Positions 1-12,565 of a stretch of 64,000 nt of DNA are shown in pieces. The stretch covers positions 9,625,001 through 9,689,000 of the forward strand of contig NC_065573.1 in the NCBI RefSeq assembly GCF_937616625.2. Reading direction: 5' to 3'. The stretch is from Mercurialis annua. Lineage: Eukaryota; Streptophyta; Magnoliopsida; Malpighiales; Euphorbiaceae. Below the pieces are notes generated by a model, which searched no databases, was not told where the DNA came from, and was given only the letters and a program-made list of their open reading frames with translations. Each line of letters opens with the position of its first letter. Position 1 is the stretch's first letter. The position numbers were made by a program, and so were the translations under genes.

Positions 1-3000
1 GTGTGTAAAAAGTGACGCTAGATTAATGTGGCGCGTCTCACGTCTTTTTAACGCATCGTTTCGATTCCATGCTTATGTCACGTTACAAGAGTCTCTAACA
101 CATCGTTCTGAAAAGTGACAATAGATTAGTATGTCGCGTTGCAAGTCTCGTTAGCATGTCGTTCCGATTACCTAAGCATAGTTATGTAAGTTCTCGTTAA
201 AAGTGGCGCTAGATTAGTATATCGCGTCACAATTCTCTTTAACGCGTTGTTACGATTACCTAAGCATGGTTAGGTTATATTACGCAAAGTGTGTGTAAAA
301 TACACGTTACATTAGTATGGCACATCTTAAGTCTCTCTAACGCATCATTTCGATTACCATGCTTATGTCACGTTACAAGTCTCTCTAACACGTCGTTCCG
401 ATTACCTAAGCATGGTTAGGTTATATTACGCAAAATGTGCGTGAAAAGTGATAATTGATTAATATGTCGTGTCTCAAGTCTCTTTAACGCGTCGTTCCGA
501 TTTCCTAAGCATGGTTAAGTTATTTTACGCAAATTGTGCGTGAAAAGTGACGCTAGATTAGTATGTCGCGTCTCAAGTCTCTTTAACGTGTCGTTAGGAT
601 TACCTATGCATGGTTAGGTTATGTTACGCAATGTTGCGTGAAAACTGTCGCTAGGTTAGTATGTCGCGTCTCAAGCCTCTTTAACGCGTCGTTCCGATTA
701 CCTAAGCATGGTTAGATTATATTACGCAAAGTGTGCGTAAAAAGTTACGGTAGATTAGTATGTTGTGTCTCAAGTCTCTTTAACGCGTCGTTCCAATTAC
801 CTAAGCATGGTTGTTAGGTTATATTACGCAAAGAGTGCGTAAAAAGTGACACTAGATTAGTATGACGCGTTTCAAGTCTCTTTAACTCGTTGTTTCGATT
901 CCCATGCATATGTCGTGTCACAAGTGTCTCTAACACGTCGTTCTGATTACCTAAGCATGGTTAGGTTAGATTAACCAAAGTGTGCGTGAAAAGTGACACT
1001 AGATTAGTATGTCGCGACTCAAGTCTCTTTAACGCGTCGTTCCGATTACCAAAGCATGGTTAGGTTATATTACGCAAAGTGTGCGTGAAAAGTAACGTTA
1101 GATTAGTATGGCGTGTCCTATGTCTCTTTAAAGCGTCGTTCCGATTACCTAAGCATGGTTAGGTTATACTGAGCAAAGTGTGCGTGAAAAGTGACACTAG
1201 ATTAGTATGTCACGTCGCAAGTCTATTTCACGCGTCGTTCCAATTACCTAAGCATGGTTAGGTTATTTTACACAAAGTATGCGTGAAAAGTGACGCAAGA
1301 TTAGTATGTCGGGTCTCAAGTCTCTTTAACGCGTCGTTCCGATTACCTAAGCATGGTTATGTTATATTACGCCAAGTGCGCGTTAAAAGAGTCGCTAGAT
1401 TAGTATGTCACGTCACAAGTCTCTTTAACGAGTCGTTATGATTAGCTATGCATGGTTAAGTAGTACTACCAAAAGTGTGCGTAAAAAGTGACGCTAGATT
1501 AGTATGACGCGTCTCAAGTTATTTTAACGTGTCGTTTTGCGTAAAAATTGATGCTAGATTAGTATGGCGCGTCTCAAGTCTCTTTAACGCATCGTTTCGA
1601 TTACCATGCTTATGTCACGTTACAAGTCTCTCTAACAAATCGTTCCCACTACCAAAGCATGTTTAGGTTAACGCAATGTTTGCGTGAAAATTGACAGTAA
1701 ATTAGTATGTCGCGTCTCAAGTCTCATTAACGCGTCGTTTCGATTACCTAAGTATGGTTAGGTTACTGTACACAGAGTGAGCGTGAAAAGTGTCGCTAGA
1801 TTAGCATGTCGCGTCTCAAGTCTCTTTAACGCGTCATTCCGATTACCTAAGAATGGTTAGGTTATCTTACGCAAAGTCTGCGTGAAAAGTGACGCTAGAT
1901 TAGTATGTCGCTTCTCAAGTCTCTTTAACGCGTTGTTCCGATTACCTAAACATGGTTATGTTATATTACGCCAAGTGCGCGTTTAAAGTGTCGCTAGATT
2001 AGTATGTCGCATCCAAGTCCCTTTAACGCGTTGTTACAATTACCTAAGCATGGTTAAGTTATATTACGCAAAGTGTGTTTAAAAAGTGACGCTAGATTAG
2101 TATGGCGCGCCTCAAGTCTCTTTAACGCATCGTTTTAATTACCTAAGCATGGTTAGGTTATTTTATGCAAAGTGTGCGTGAAAAGTGACGCTAGATTAGT
2201 ATGTTGCATCTTAAGTCTCTTTAACGCGTCGTTACGATTACCTAAGCATGGGTAGGTTATTTTACGTAAAGTGTGCGTGAAAAGTGACGCTAGATTAGTA
2301 TGTTGCGTCTCAAGTCTCTTTAGCACGTCGTACCGATTACCTAAGCATGGCTAGGTTATACTACGCAAAGAGTGTGTGAATAGTGACTCTAGATTAGTAT
2401 GTCGCGTTTCGAGTCTCTTTAACGCGTCGTTTCGATTACCATATTTATGTTGCTTAACAAGTGTCTCTGACGCGTCATTCTGATTATCAAAGCATGGTTA
2501 GGCTATATTATGCAAAGTGTGCGTGAAAAGTGACAATAAATTAGTATGTCCTGCCTCAAGTCTCTTTAACACGTCGTTCTGATTACCCATGGATATGTTA
2601 TATTACGCCAAGTGCGCGTTAAAAGTGTCGCCAGATTAGTATTTCACGTCACAAGTCTCTTTAACGCGTTGTTACGGTTACTTAAGCACGGTTAGGTTAT
2701 ATTACGCAAACTTTTTGTAAAAAGTGATGCTAGATTAGTATGTCGTGTCTCAAGTCTCTTTAACGCGTCGTTTCGATTACCATGCTTATGTTACATTACA
2801 AGTCTCTCTAACATGTCGTTCTGATTATCTAAGCATGGTTAGGTTATATTACGCAAAGTGTGCTTGATATGTGACAATAGATTAGTATGTTGCGTCTCAA
2901 GTCTCTTTAACGCGTTGTTACGATTATCTCTTCATTGTTAGGTATTTTACACAAATTGTGCGTGAAAAGTGACGCTAGATTAGTTTGTCGTGTCTCAAGT

Positions 3001-4665
3001 CTTTTTAACGCGTCTTTTCGATTACCTAAGCATGGTTAGGTTATATTACGCAATGTGTGCTTGAAAACTGTCGCTAGGTTAGTATGTCGCGTCCCAAGTC
3101 TATTTAACGCGTCGTTCCGATTACCTAAGCATGCTTAGGTTATATTACACAAAGTGTGGGTGAAAATTGAAAAATGACGCTAGATTAGTATTTCGCGTCT
3201 CAAGTCTCTTTACCGCGTCGTTCTGATTACCTAAGCATGGTGAGATTATAATAAGTAAAGAGGGGTTAAAAAGTGACGCTAGATTAGTATGGCGCGTTTC
3301 AAGTCTCTTTAACTCGTCGTTCTGATTACCTAAGCATGGTTAAGTTATATTACGCAATGTGTGCGTGAAAAGTGACGCTCGATTAGTATGTCGCGTCTCA
3401 AGTCTCTTTAACGCGTTGTTCCGATTACCTAAGCATGATTTCGTTTTACTACACCAAGTGCGCGTTAAAGTGTTGCTAGATTAGTATGTCGCGTCACCAG
3501 ACCCTTTAACGCGTTGTTACGATTACCTAAGCATGGTTAGGTTATATTACGCAAATTATGCGTAAAAAGTACGCTCTAGATTAGTATGGCGCGTCTCAAG
3601 TATCTTTAACGCGTTGTTTCAATTATCATGCTTATGCACGTCAAAAGTCTCTCTAACAGGTCATTCTGATTACCAAAGCATGGTGGGGTTATATTACGCA
3701 AAGTGTGCATGAAAATTGACAATAGATTAGTATGTCATGTCTCAAGTCTTGTTAACGAGTCATTTAGATTACCTATATGCTGGTTAGGTCATTTTACATA
3801 AAGTGTGCGTGAAAAGTGACGCTAGATTAGTATGTCGCGTCTCAAGTCTCCTTAACACGTCGTTCCGATTACCTAAGCATGGTTAAGTTATATTACGCAA
3901 TGTGTGCGTGAAAGTTGTCGTTAGGTTAGTATGTCGTATCTCAAGTCTATTTAACGCGCCGTTCCTATTACCTAAGCATGGTTAGGTTATATTACGCAAA
4001 ATGTGCGTGAAAAGTGACGCTAGATTAGTATGTCGTGTCTCAAGTCTCTTTAATGCGGTGTTCCGATTACCTAAACTTGGTTAGGTTATTCTACGCAAAG
4101 CGTGCGTAAAGAGTGACGCTAGATTAGTATGGCGCATTTCAAAAATATTTAACGCGTCATTTCGATTACCATGCTCATGTCGCGTCACAAGTTTCTCAAA
4201 CGCGTCATTCTTATTACCAAAGAAAAGTGTGCGTGAAAGTGACAATATATTAGTATGTTGCATCTCAAGTCGTTTTAAAGTGTCGTTCTGATGACCTAAG
4301 CATGGTTAGGTTATTTTACGCAAAGTGTGCGTGAAAAGTGACGCTAGATTGGTATGTCACTTCTCAAATCCCTTTAACGTGTGTTCCGATTACCTAAGCA
4401 TTGTTAGGTTATATTACGCAAAGTGTGCGTGAAAAGTGACCCTAGATTAGTATATCGCGTCTCAAGTATCTTTAACACGTCGTTTCGATTACCAAAGCAT
4501 GGTTATGTTATATTACGCCAAGTGCGAGTTAAAAGTATCGCTAGATTAGTACCGCTAGATTAGTATGTCGCATCACTAGTCTTTTTAACGCGTTGTTACG
4601 TTACCTAAATATGGTTAAGTTATATTACGCAAAGTGTGCGTAAAAAGTGTCGTTAGATTAGTAGG
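1..4665 (+). repeat. Higher-order segment copy A (of A/B/C)
   Basis: This block shares private variants in the same order with 12,566-18,790 (copy B) and 23,990-30,600 (copy C). Shared marks include gtggcgcgtctca at the start, the accaaaagtgtgcg and tttaacgagtcgttatg monomers near 1,430 (present in C), agaggggttaaaa near 3,260, and the shortened accaaagaaaagtgtg monomer near 4,215. Its left end is cut by the window. Near 4,665 the match to B stops and a different block begins, so this is a segment boundary. Copy A has a small duplication of cgctagattagtac near 4,540 that B and C lack. Confidence 0.85.
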
Positions 4666-4699
4666 TCGCGTCTTAAGTCTATTTAACGTGTCATTCCGA

Positions 4700-5800
4700 T
4701 TACCTATGCATAACCTAGGTTATGTTACGCAAAGTCTGCGTGAAAAGTGATGCTAGATTAGTACGTCGCATCTTAAGTCTCTCTAATGCGTTGTTCCGAT
4801 TTGTAAGCATGGTTAGGTTATATTACTGAAAGTGTGCAAAAAAAAGTGACTCTAGATTAGTATTACGCGTCTCAAATCTCTGTCACGCGTCATTTTCGAT
4901 TGCCATGCCTATGTCGCGTCACAAGTCTCTCTAACGCGTCGTTCCGATTACCTACGCATGGTTAGGTTATATTATGCAACAAGTGCTTGAGAAATGACAA
5001 TAGATTAGTATGTCGCGTCTCAAGTCTATTTAACGCGTCGTTTCGATTACCTAAGCATGGTTAGGTTATTATTACGCAACGTGTGCATGAAAAGTGACGC
5101 TAGATTAGTATGTTACGTCTCAAGTCTTTTTAACGTGTCGTTTCCATGCTTATGTCGCGTCTCAATTCTCTTTAACGCGTTGTAACGATTACCTAAGGAT
5201 GGTTAGGTTACTTTACAGAAAGTGTGCGTGAAATGTAACAATATATTAGTATGTTGCGTCTCAAGTCTATTTAACGCGTCGTTCCGATTACCTAAGCATG
5301 GTTAGGTTATATTATGCATTGTGTGCGTGAAAAGGTACGATAGATAAATATGTAGCGTCTCAATTATCTTTAACGCGTTGTTCTGGTCACACTTCTAGTT
5401 AACGCGTCGTTCCAATTACCTTAGCATAGTTAGGTTATATTACGCAAAGTGTGCGTGGAAAGTGACGCTAGATTAGTATGTCACGTCTCATTTCTCTTTA
5501 ACGCGTTGTACCGATTACCTAAGGATGGTTAGGTTGCTTTACGGAAAGTGTGCGTGAAAAGTAACAATACATTAGCATGTCGCATCTCAAGTCTATTTAA
5601 CGCGTCATTCAGATTACCTTTGCATGGTTATGTTATATTATGCAAAGTGTGCTTGAATAGTGACGCCAAATTAGTATGTCGTGTCAGAAGTCTCTTTAAC
5701 GCGTCGTTCCGATTACCTATGCATGTGCGTGAAAGTGACGCTAGATTATGTTACGCAAAGTGTGCATGAAAAGTGACGCTAGATTAATATAAAAGTGGCG
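4700..5800 (+). repeat. Segmental block F, copy 1 (partner 36,930-38,730)
   Basis: Rare monomer variants occur here and again at 36,930-38,730 in the same order. They are a gtgcaaaaaaaagtgac stretch (4,823; 37,050), a tattacgcgtctcaaatctc monomer (4,860; 37,084), a cacttctagttaacgcg join (5,388; 38,306), and a scrambled monomer with gcatgtgcgtgaaagtgacg (5,721; 38,640). The scrambled monomer is unlikely to have arisen twice, so the two regions are duplicates about 33 kb apart. The second copy is longer because of extra monomers. Confidence 0.8.
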
Positions 5801-8460
5801 TTAGATTAGTATGGCACATCTCAAGTATTTTCAATGCATCGTTCCGATTACCTAAGCATGGTTAGGTTATACTACGCATAGTGTGCTTGAAAAGTGACAA
5901 TAGATTAGTATGTCGCATCTCAAGTCTCTTTAACGCGTGTTTCGATTACCTAAGCATGGTTAGGTTACATTACGCAAAGTGTGCGTGAAAACTGACGGTA
6001 TATTAGTATGTCGCGTCTCAAGTCTCTTTAACACCTCGTTCCGATTATCTAAGCATGGTTAGGTTTCCAAAGTGTGCGTGAAAAGTAACGCTAGATTAGT
6101 ATGTCGCATCTCAAGTTTCTTTAATGTGTCGTTCCGATTATCTTAGCACGGTTAGGTTATATTACAAAAAGTCTGCGAGAAAGTGACAATAGATTAGTAT
6201 GTCGCGTCTCAAGTCTCTTTATGGCTTCGTTTCGATTATCATGCTTATGTCGCATCACAAATCTCTCTAACGCATCGTTCCGATTACCAAAGCATGGTTA
6301 GTATTACGCAAAGTGTGCGTGATAAGTGACGCTAGATTAGTATGTCGCGTCTCAAGTGTCTCTAACGCGTCGTTCCGATTACCTAAGCATGGTTTGGTTA
6401 TATTACGAAAAGAGTGCGTGAAAAGTGACGCTAGATTAGTATGTCACATCTCTAGTCTCTTTAACGCGTCGTTCCGATTACCTAAGAATGGTTATGTTAA
6501 ATTACGCCAAGTGCGCGTTAAAGTGACGCTATATTAGTATGTCGCATCTCAAGTCTCTTTAACGCGTCGTTTTGATTACCTAAGCATGGCTAGGTTGTAT
6601 TACGCAAAGTGTGATCGAAAAGTGACGTTGGATTAGTATGGCGCGTCCTAAGTCTCTTTATTGTGTTGTTTCGATTACCTAACCATGGTTAGGTTGTATT
6701 ACGCAAAGTGTGCGTGAAAGTGACGCTAGATTAGTAAGTCACGTCTCAAGTATCTTTAACGCGTCGTTCCGATTACCTAAGCATGGTTAGGTTATTTTAC
6801 TCAAAGTGTGCGCGAAAAATTACGGTAGATTAGTATATCGCGTCTCAAGTCTAGTTAACGCGTCGTTCCGATTACCTAAGAATGGTTATATTATATTACG
6901 CCAAGTGCGCGTTAAAAGTGTCGCTAGATTACTATGTTGTCTCACAAGTCTTTTAAACGCGTTGTTACGATTACCTTACATGGTTAGGTTATATTAGGCA
7001 ATGTGTGCGTGAAAACTATTGCTAGGTTAGTATGTCGTGTCTCAAGTCTCTTTAAAGCGTCGTTTCGAATACCTAATCATTGTTAGGTTGTAACGCTAGA
7101 TTAGTATGGCGCGTTTCAACTCTCTTTAACGCGTCGTTTTGATTACTGTGCTTATGTCACGTCACAAGTGTCTCTAACCCGTCGTTCTGATTACCTAAGC
7201 ATGGTTAGGTTATATTACGCAACGTGTGCGTGAAAAGTGACAATAGATGATTAGTATGTCGCGTCTCATTAGCGCGTCGTTCCGATTACCTAAGAATGGC
7301 TAGGTTATTTTACGCAAAGTGTGCGTGAAAAGTTACGCTAGATTAGTATGTCGCGCCTCAAGTCTATTTAATGCATATTCCGATTACCTAAGCATGGTTA
7401 GGTTATATTACGTAAAGTGTGTGTGAAAAGTGGCGGTAGATTAGTATGTCGCCGCTCTAGTCTCGTTAATGCGTCATTTCGATTTCCTAAGCATGGTAAC
7501 TATCAGGCAAAGTTTGCGTGAAAAGTGACGCTAGATTAGTATGTCGCTTCTCAAGTCTCTTTAACGCGTCGTTCCGATTACCTAAGTATGGTTAGGTTAT
7601 ATTACACAAAGTCTGCGTAGAAAGTGATGTTAGATTAGTATGGCGCGTCTTAAGTCTCTTTAACGCGTCGATTCAATTACCATGCTTATGTCGCGTCACA
7701 AATGTCTCTACCGCGTCGTTCCGATTACCTAAGGATGGTTGAGTTATATTACGCAAAGTGTGCGTGAAAAGTGACGCTAAATTAGTATTTCGCGTCACAA
7801 GTCTCTCTAACTCGTCGTTTCGATTACCTAGGCATGGATAGGTAATTTTATGCAAAGTATGCCTGAAAAGTGTAGCTAGATCAGTATGTCGCGTCTCAAG
7901 TCTCTTTAACGCGTCATTCCGATTACCTAAGCATGGTTAGGCTATTTTACGCAAAGTGTGCGTGAAAAGTGACGCTAGATTAGTATGTTGCGTCTCAAGT
8001 CTCTTTAATGCGTCGCTCCAATTACCTTAGCATGGTTAGGTTATATTACGCAAAGTGTGCGTGAAAACTGTTGCTAGATTAGTATGTCGCGTATCAAGTC
8101 TCTTTAACGCGTCGTTCTGATTACCTAAGCATGGTTAGGTTATATTACGCAATGTGTGCGTGAAAACTATTGCTAGGTTAGTATGTCGTGTCTCAAGTCT
8201 CTTTAAAGCGGCGTTCCGATTACCTAATCATTGTTACGCAAAGGGTGCGTAAAAGCGACGCTAGATTAGTATGGCGCGTTTCAAGTCTCTTTAACGCGTC
8301 GTTTTGATTACTGTGCTTATGTCACGTCACAAGTGTCTCTAACGCGTCGTTCTGATAACCTAAGCATGGTTAGGTTATATTGCACAAAGTGTGCGTGAAA
8401 AGTGACAATAGTGTATGTCAGGTCTCAAGTCTCTTTAACGCGTCGTTCCGATTACGTAAG

Positions 8461-9666
8461 CATGGTTAGGTTATTTTACGCAAAGTGTGCGTGAAAAGTT
8501 ACGCTGGATTAATATGTCGCGCCTCAAGTCTCATTAATGCATATTCCGATTACGTAAGCATGGTTACGTTATTTTACGAAAAGAGTGCGTGAAATGTGAT
8601 TATCTTTAACGTGTCGTTCCAATTACCTGAGCATGGTTAGGTTATTTTGCACAAAGTGTGCATGAAAGGTTACGCGAGATTAGCATATCGCGTCTCAAGT
8701 CTCTTTAACGCGCCGTTCCGATTACCTAAGAATGTTTATGTTATTGTACGCCAAGTGCGCGTTAAAAGTGACGCTACATTAGTATGTCGCATCTTAAGTC
8801 TCTTTAACGCGTAGTTCCGATTACCTAAGCATGGTTAGGTTATATTACGCAATGTGTGCTCGAAAAGTGACGTTAGATTAGTATGGCGCGTCCTAAGTCT
8901 CTTTAATGCGTCGTTCCGATTACCTAAGCATGGTTAGGTTGTATTACGCAAAGTGTGCGTGAAAAGTGACGCTAGATTAGTATGTCACGTCTCAAGTATT
9001 AACGCGTCGTTCCGATTACCTAAGCATGGTTAGGGTATTTTACGCAAAGTGTGCGTGAAAAATTACGGTAGATTAGTATACCGCGTCTCAAGTCTCGTTA
9101 ACGCGTCGTTCCGATTACCTAAGAATGGATATGTTATGTTACTCCAAGTGCACGTTAAAAGTGTTGCTAGATTAGTATATCGCGTCACAAGTCTTTTTAA
9201 CGCGTTGTTACAATTTCCTAAGCATGGTTAGGTTATATTACGCCAAGTGTGCGTAAAAAGTGACGCTAGATTAGTATGGCGCCTCTCAAGTCTCTTTAAC
9301 GCGTCGTTTCGATTACCATGCTTATGTCGTGTTACAAAGTCTCTCTAACATGTTTTTCCAATTACCAAAGTATGGTTATGTTAAATTACGCAAAGTGTGC
9401 GTGAAAAGAGTTGCTAGATTAGTATGTCGCGTCTCAAGTCTCTTTAACGCGTCGTTCCGATTACCTAGGCATGGTTAGCTTATTTTATGCAAAGTGTGCG
9501 TGAAAAGTGACGCTAGATTAGAATGTCGCGTCTCAAGTCTTTTAACCCGTCGCTCCGATTACCTAAGCATGGTTAGGTTATATTACGCAATGTGTGCGTG
9601 AAAACTGTTGCTAGGTTAGTATGTTGCGTATCAAGTCTCTTTAACGCGTCATTCCGATTACCTAAG
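8461..9666 (+). repeat. 1.2-kb tandem duplication, unit 1
   Basis: About twelve monomers repeated immediately downstream at a spacing of 1,204-1,206 bp. Matching marks include the truncated monomer gtgaaatgtgattatc (8,591; 9,796), gctcgaaaagtgacg (8,848; 10,054), a shortened ctcaagtattaacgcg (8,993; 10,197) and gtcgctccgatt (9,549; 10,753). Only a few substitutions separate the two units, far fewer than separate neighbouring monomers inside a unit, so the duplication is recent compared with monomer divergence. Confidence 0.9.
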
Positions 9667-10870
9667 CATGGTTAGGTTATTTTACGCAAAGTGTGCGTGA
9701 AAAGTTACGCTGGATTAATATGTCGCGCCTCAAGTCTCATTAATGCATATTCCGATTACGTAAGCATGGTTAGGTTATTTTACGAAAAGAGTGCGTGAAA
9801 TGTGATTATCTTTAACGTGTCGTTCCAATTACCTGAGCATGGTTAGGTTATTTTACACAAAGTGTGCATGAAAAGTTACGCGAGATTAGCATATCGCTTC
9901 TAAAGTCTCTTTAACGCGTCGTTCCGATTACCTAAGAATGGTTATGTTATTGTCCGCCAAGTGCGCGTTAAAAGGGACGCTACATTAGTATGTCGCATCT
10001 TAAGTCTCTTTAACGCGTAGTTCCGATTACGTAAGCATGGTTAGGTTATATTACGCAATGTGTGCTCGAAAAGTGACGTTAGATTAGTATGGCGCGTCCT
10101 AAGTCTCTTTAATGCGTCGTTCCGATTACCTAAGCATGGTTAGGTTGTATTACGCAAAGTGTGCGTAAAGTGACGCTAGATTAGTATGTCACGTCTCAAG
10201 TATTAACGCGTCGTTCCGATTACCTAGGCATGGTTAGGGTATTTTACGCAAAGTGTGCGTGAAAAATTACGGTAGATTAGTATACCGCGTCTCAAGTCTC
10301 GTTAACGCGTCGTTCCGATTAACTAAGAATGGATATGTTATATTACTCCAAGTGCACGTTAAAAGTGTTGCTAGATTAGTATGTCGCGTCACAAGTCTTT
10401 TTAACGCGTTGTTACAATTACCTAAGCATGGTTAGGTTATATTACGCCAAGTGTGCGTAAAAAGTGACGCTAGATTAGTATGGCGCCTCTCAAGTCTCTT
10501 TAACGCGTCGTTTCGATTACCATGCTTATGTCGTGTTACAAAGTCTCTCTAACACGTTGTTCCGATTACCAAAGTATGGTTATGTTAAATTACGCAAAGT
10601 GTGCGTGAAAAGAGTTGCTAGATTAGTATGTCGCGTCTCAAGTCTCTTTAACGCGTCGTTCCGATTACCTAGGCATGGTTAGGTTATTTTATGCAAAGTG
10701 TGCGTGAAAAGTGACGCTAGATTAGAATGTCGCGTCTCAAGTCTTTTAACCCGTCGCTCCGATTACCTAAGCATGGTTAGGTTATATTACGCAATGTGTG
10801 CGGGAAAACTGTTGCTAGGTTAGTATGTTGCGTATCAAGTCTCTTTAACGCGTCATTCCGATTACCTAAG
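9667..10870 (+). repeat. 1.2-kb tandem duplication, unit 2
   Basis: Second unit of the 1,204-bp duplication. Similarity to unit 1 ends just after 10,870, where ggttatattgcacaatg replaces ggttattttacgc. The following monomers resemble those before unit 1 (near 6,990 and 8,150, with gtgaaaacta, tgctagg and cctaatcattg). Unit 2 therefore sits inside a looser higher-order period of about 1.16-1.2 kb. Confidence 0.9.
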
Positions 10871-12565
10871 CATGGTTAGGTTATATTGCACAATGTGTGC
10901 GTGAAAACTAATTGCTAGGTTAATATGTCGTGTCTCAAGTCTCTTTAAAGCGTCGTTCCGATTACCTAATCATTGTTAGGTTGTATTACACAAAGTGAGC
11001 GTAAAAGTGACACTCTGGCGCGTTTCATGTATCTTTAACGCGTCGTTTTGATTATTGTACTTATGTCACGTCACAAGTGTCTCTAACGTGTCGTTTTGAT
11101 TACCTAATCATGGTTAGGTTATGTTACTCAAAGTGTGCGTGAAAAGTGACAATAGATTAGTATGTCGCGTGTCAAGTCTCTTTAACGCGTCGTTTCGATT
11201 ACCTAAGCATGGTTAGGTTATTTTACGCAAAGTGTGCGTGAAAAGTTACGTTAGATTAGTATGTCGCGCCTCAAGTCTTTTTAATGCATATTCCGATTAC
11301 CTAATAAGCATGGTTAGGTTATATTACGTAAAGTGTGCGTGAAAAGTGACCGTAGATTAGTATGTCTCGTCTCAAGTCTCTTTAACGCGTCGTTCCGATT
11401 ACCTAAGCATGGTTAGGCTATATTACGCAATGTGTACGTGAAAACTGTTGCTAACGTATGTCGTGTCTAAAGTCTCTTTAACGCGTCGTTTCGATTACCA
11501 ATGCCTATGTCACGTCACAAGTTTCTCTAACGCGTCGTTTCAATTACCCAAGCTTGGTTAGGTTATATTATTCAAAGTGTGCGTGAAAATTGAAAATAGA
11601 TTAATATGTTGCGTCTCAAATCTCTTTAATGCGTCGTTCCGATTACCTGCGCATGGTTAGGTTATATTATGCAAAGAGTGCCTGAATAGTGACGCTAGAT
11701 TAGTATGTTGCGTTTCAAGTCTCTTTAACGCGTCGTTCCGATTACCTAAGCATGGTTAGGTTATATTATGCAAAGAGTGCCTGAATAGTGACACTAAATT
11801 AGTATGGCGCGTCTCAATTCACTTTAACGCGTCGTTCAGATAATCTAAGCATGGTTAGGTTATATTACGCAAAGTGTGCGTAAAAAGTGACTCTAGATTA
11901 GTATGGCGTGTTTCATCTCTCTTTAACGCGTCGTTTTGATTACCATGCTTATGTTCCGTCTCAAGTCCCTCTAACGCGTCGTTCCGATTACCTAAGCATG
12001 GTTAGGTTATATTACGCAAAGTGTGCGTGAAAAGTGACGCTAGATTAGTATGTCGCGTCTCAAGTCTCTTTAAAGCGTCGTTCCGATTACCTAAGCATGG
12101 TTAGGTTACACTACGCAAAGTCTGCGTAAAACGTGACGCTAGATTAGTATGGCGTGTCTCAAGTCTCTTTAACGCGTCGTTTTGATTACCATGCTTATGT
12201 CGCGTCTCAAGTCTCTCTAACGCGTCGTTCCGACTACCTAAGCATGGTTTAGTTATATTACGCAAAGTGTGCGTGAAAAATGATGCTTGATTAGTATGTC
12301 GCGTCTCAAGTCTCTATAATGCGTCGTTCCGATTACCTAAGAATGGTTAGGTTATATTACGCAAAGTGTGCGTGAAAAGTGACAATAGATTAGTATGTCG
12401 CGTCTAAACTCTCTTTAACGCGTCGTTCCGATTACCAAAGCTTGGTTATTTTATATTACACCAAGTGCGCGTTAGAAGTGTTGCTAGATTAGTATGTCGC
12501 GTCACAAGTCTCTTTAACACGTTGTTACGATTACCTAAGCATGCTTAAGTTATATTACGCAGTGT

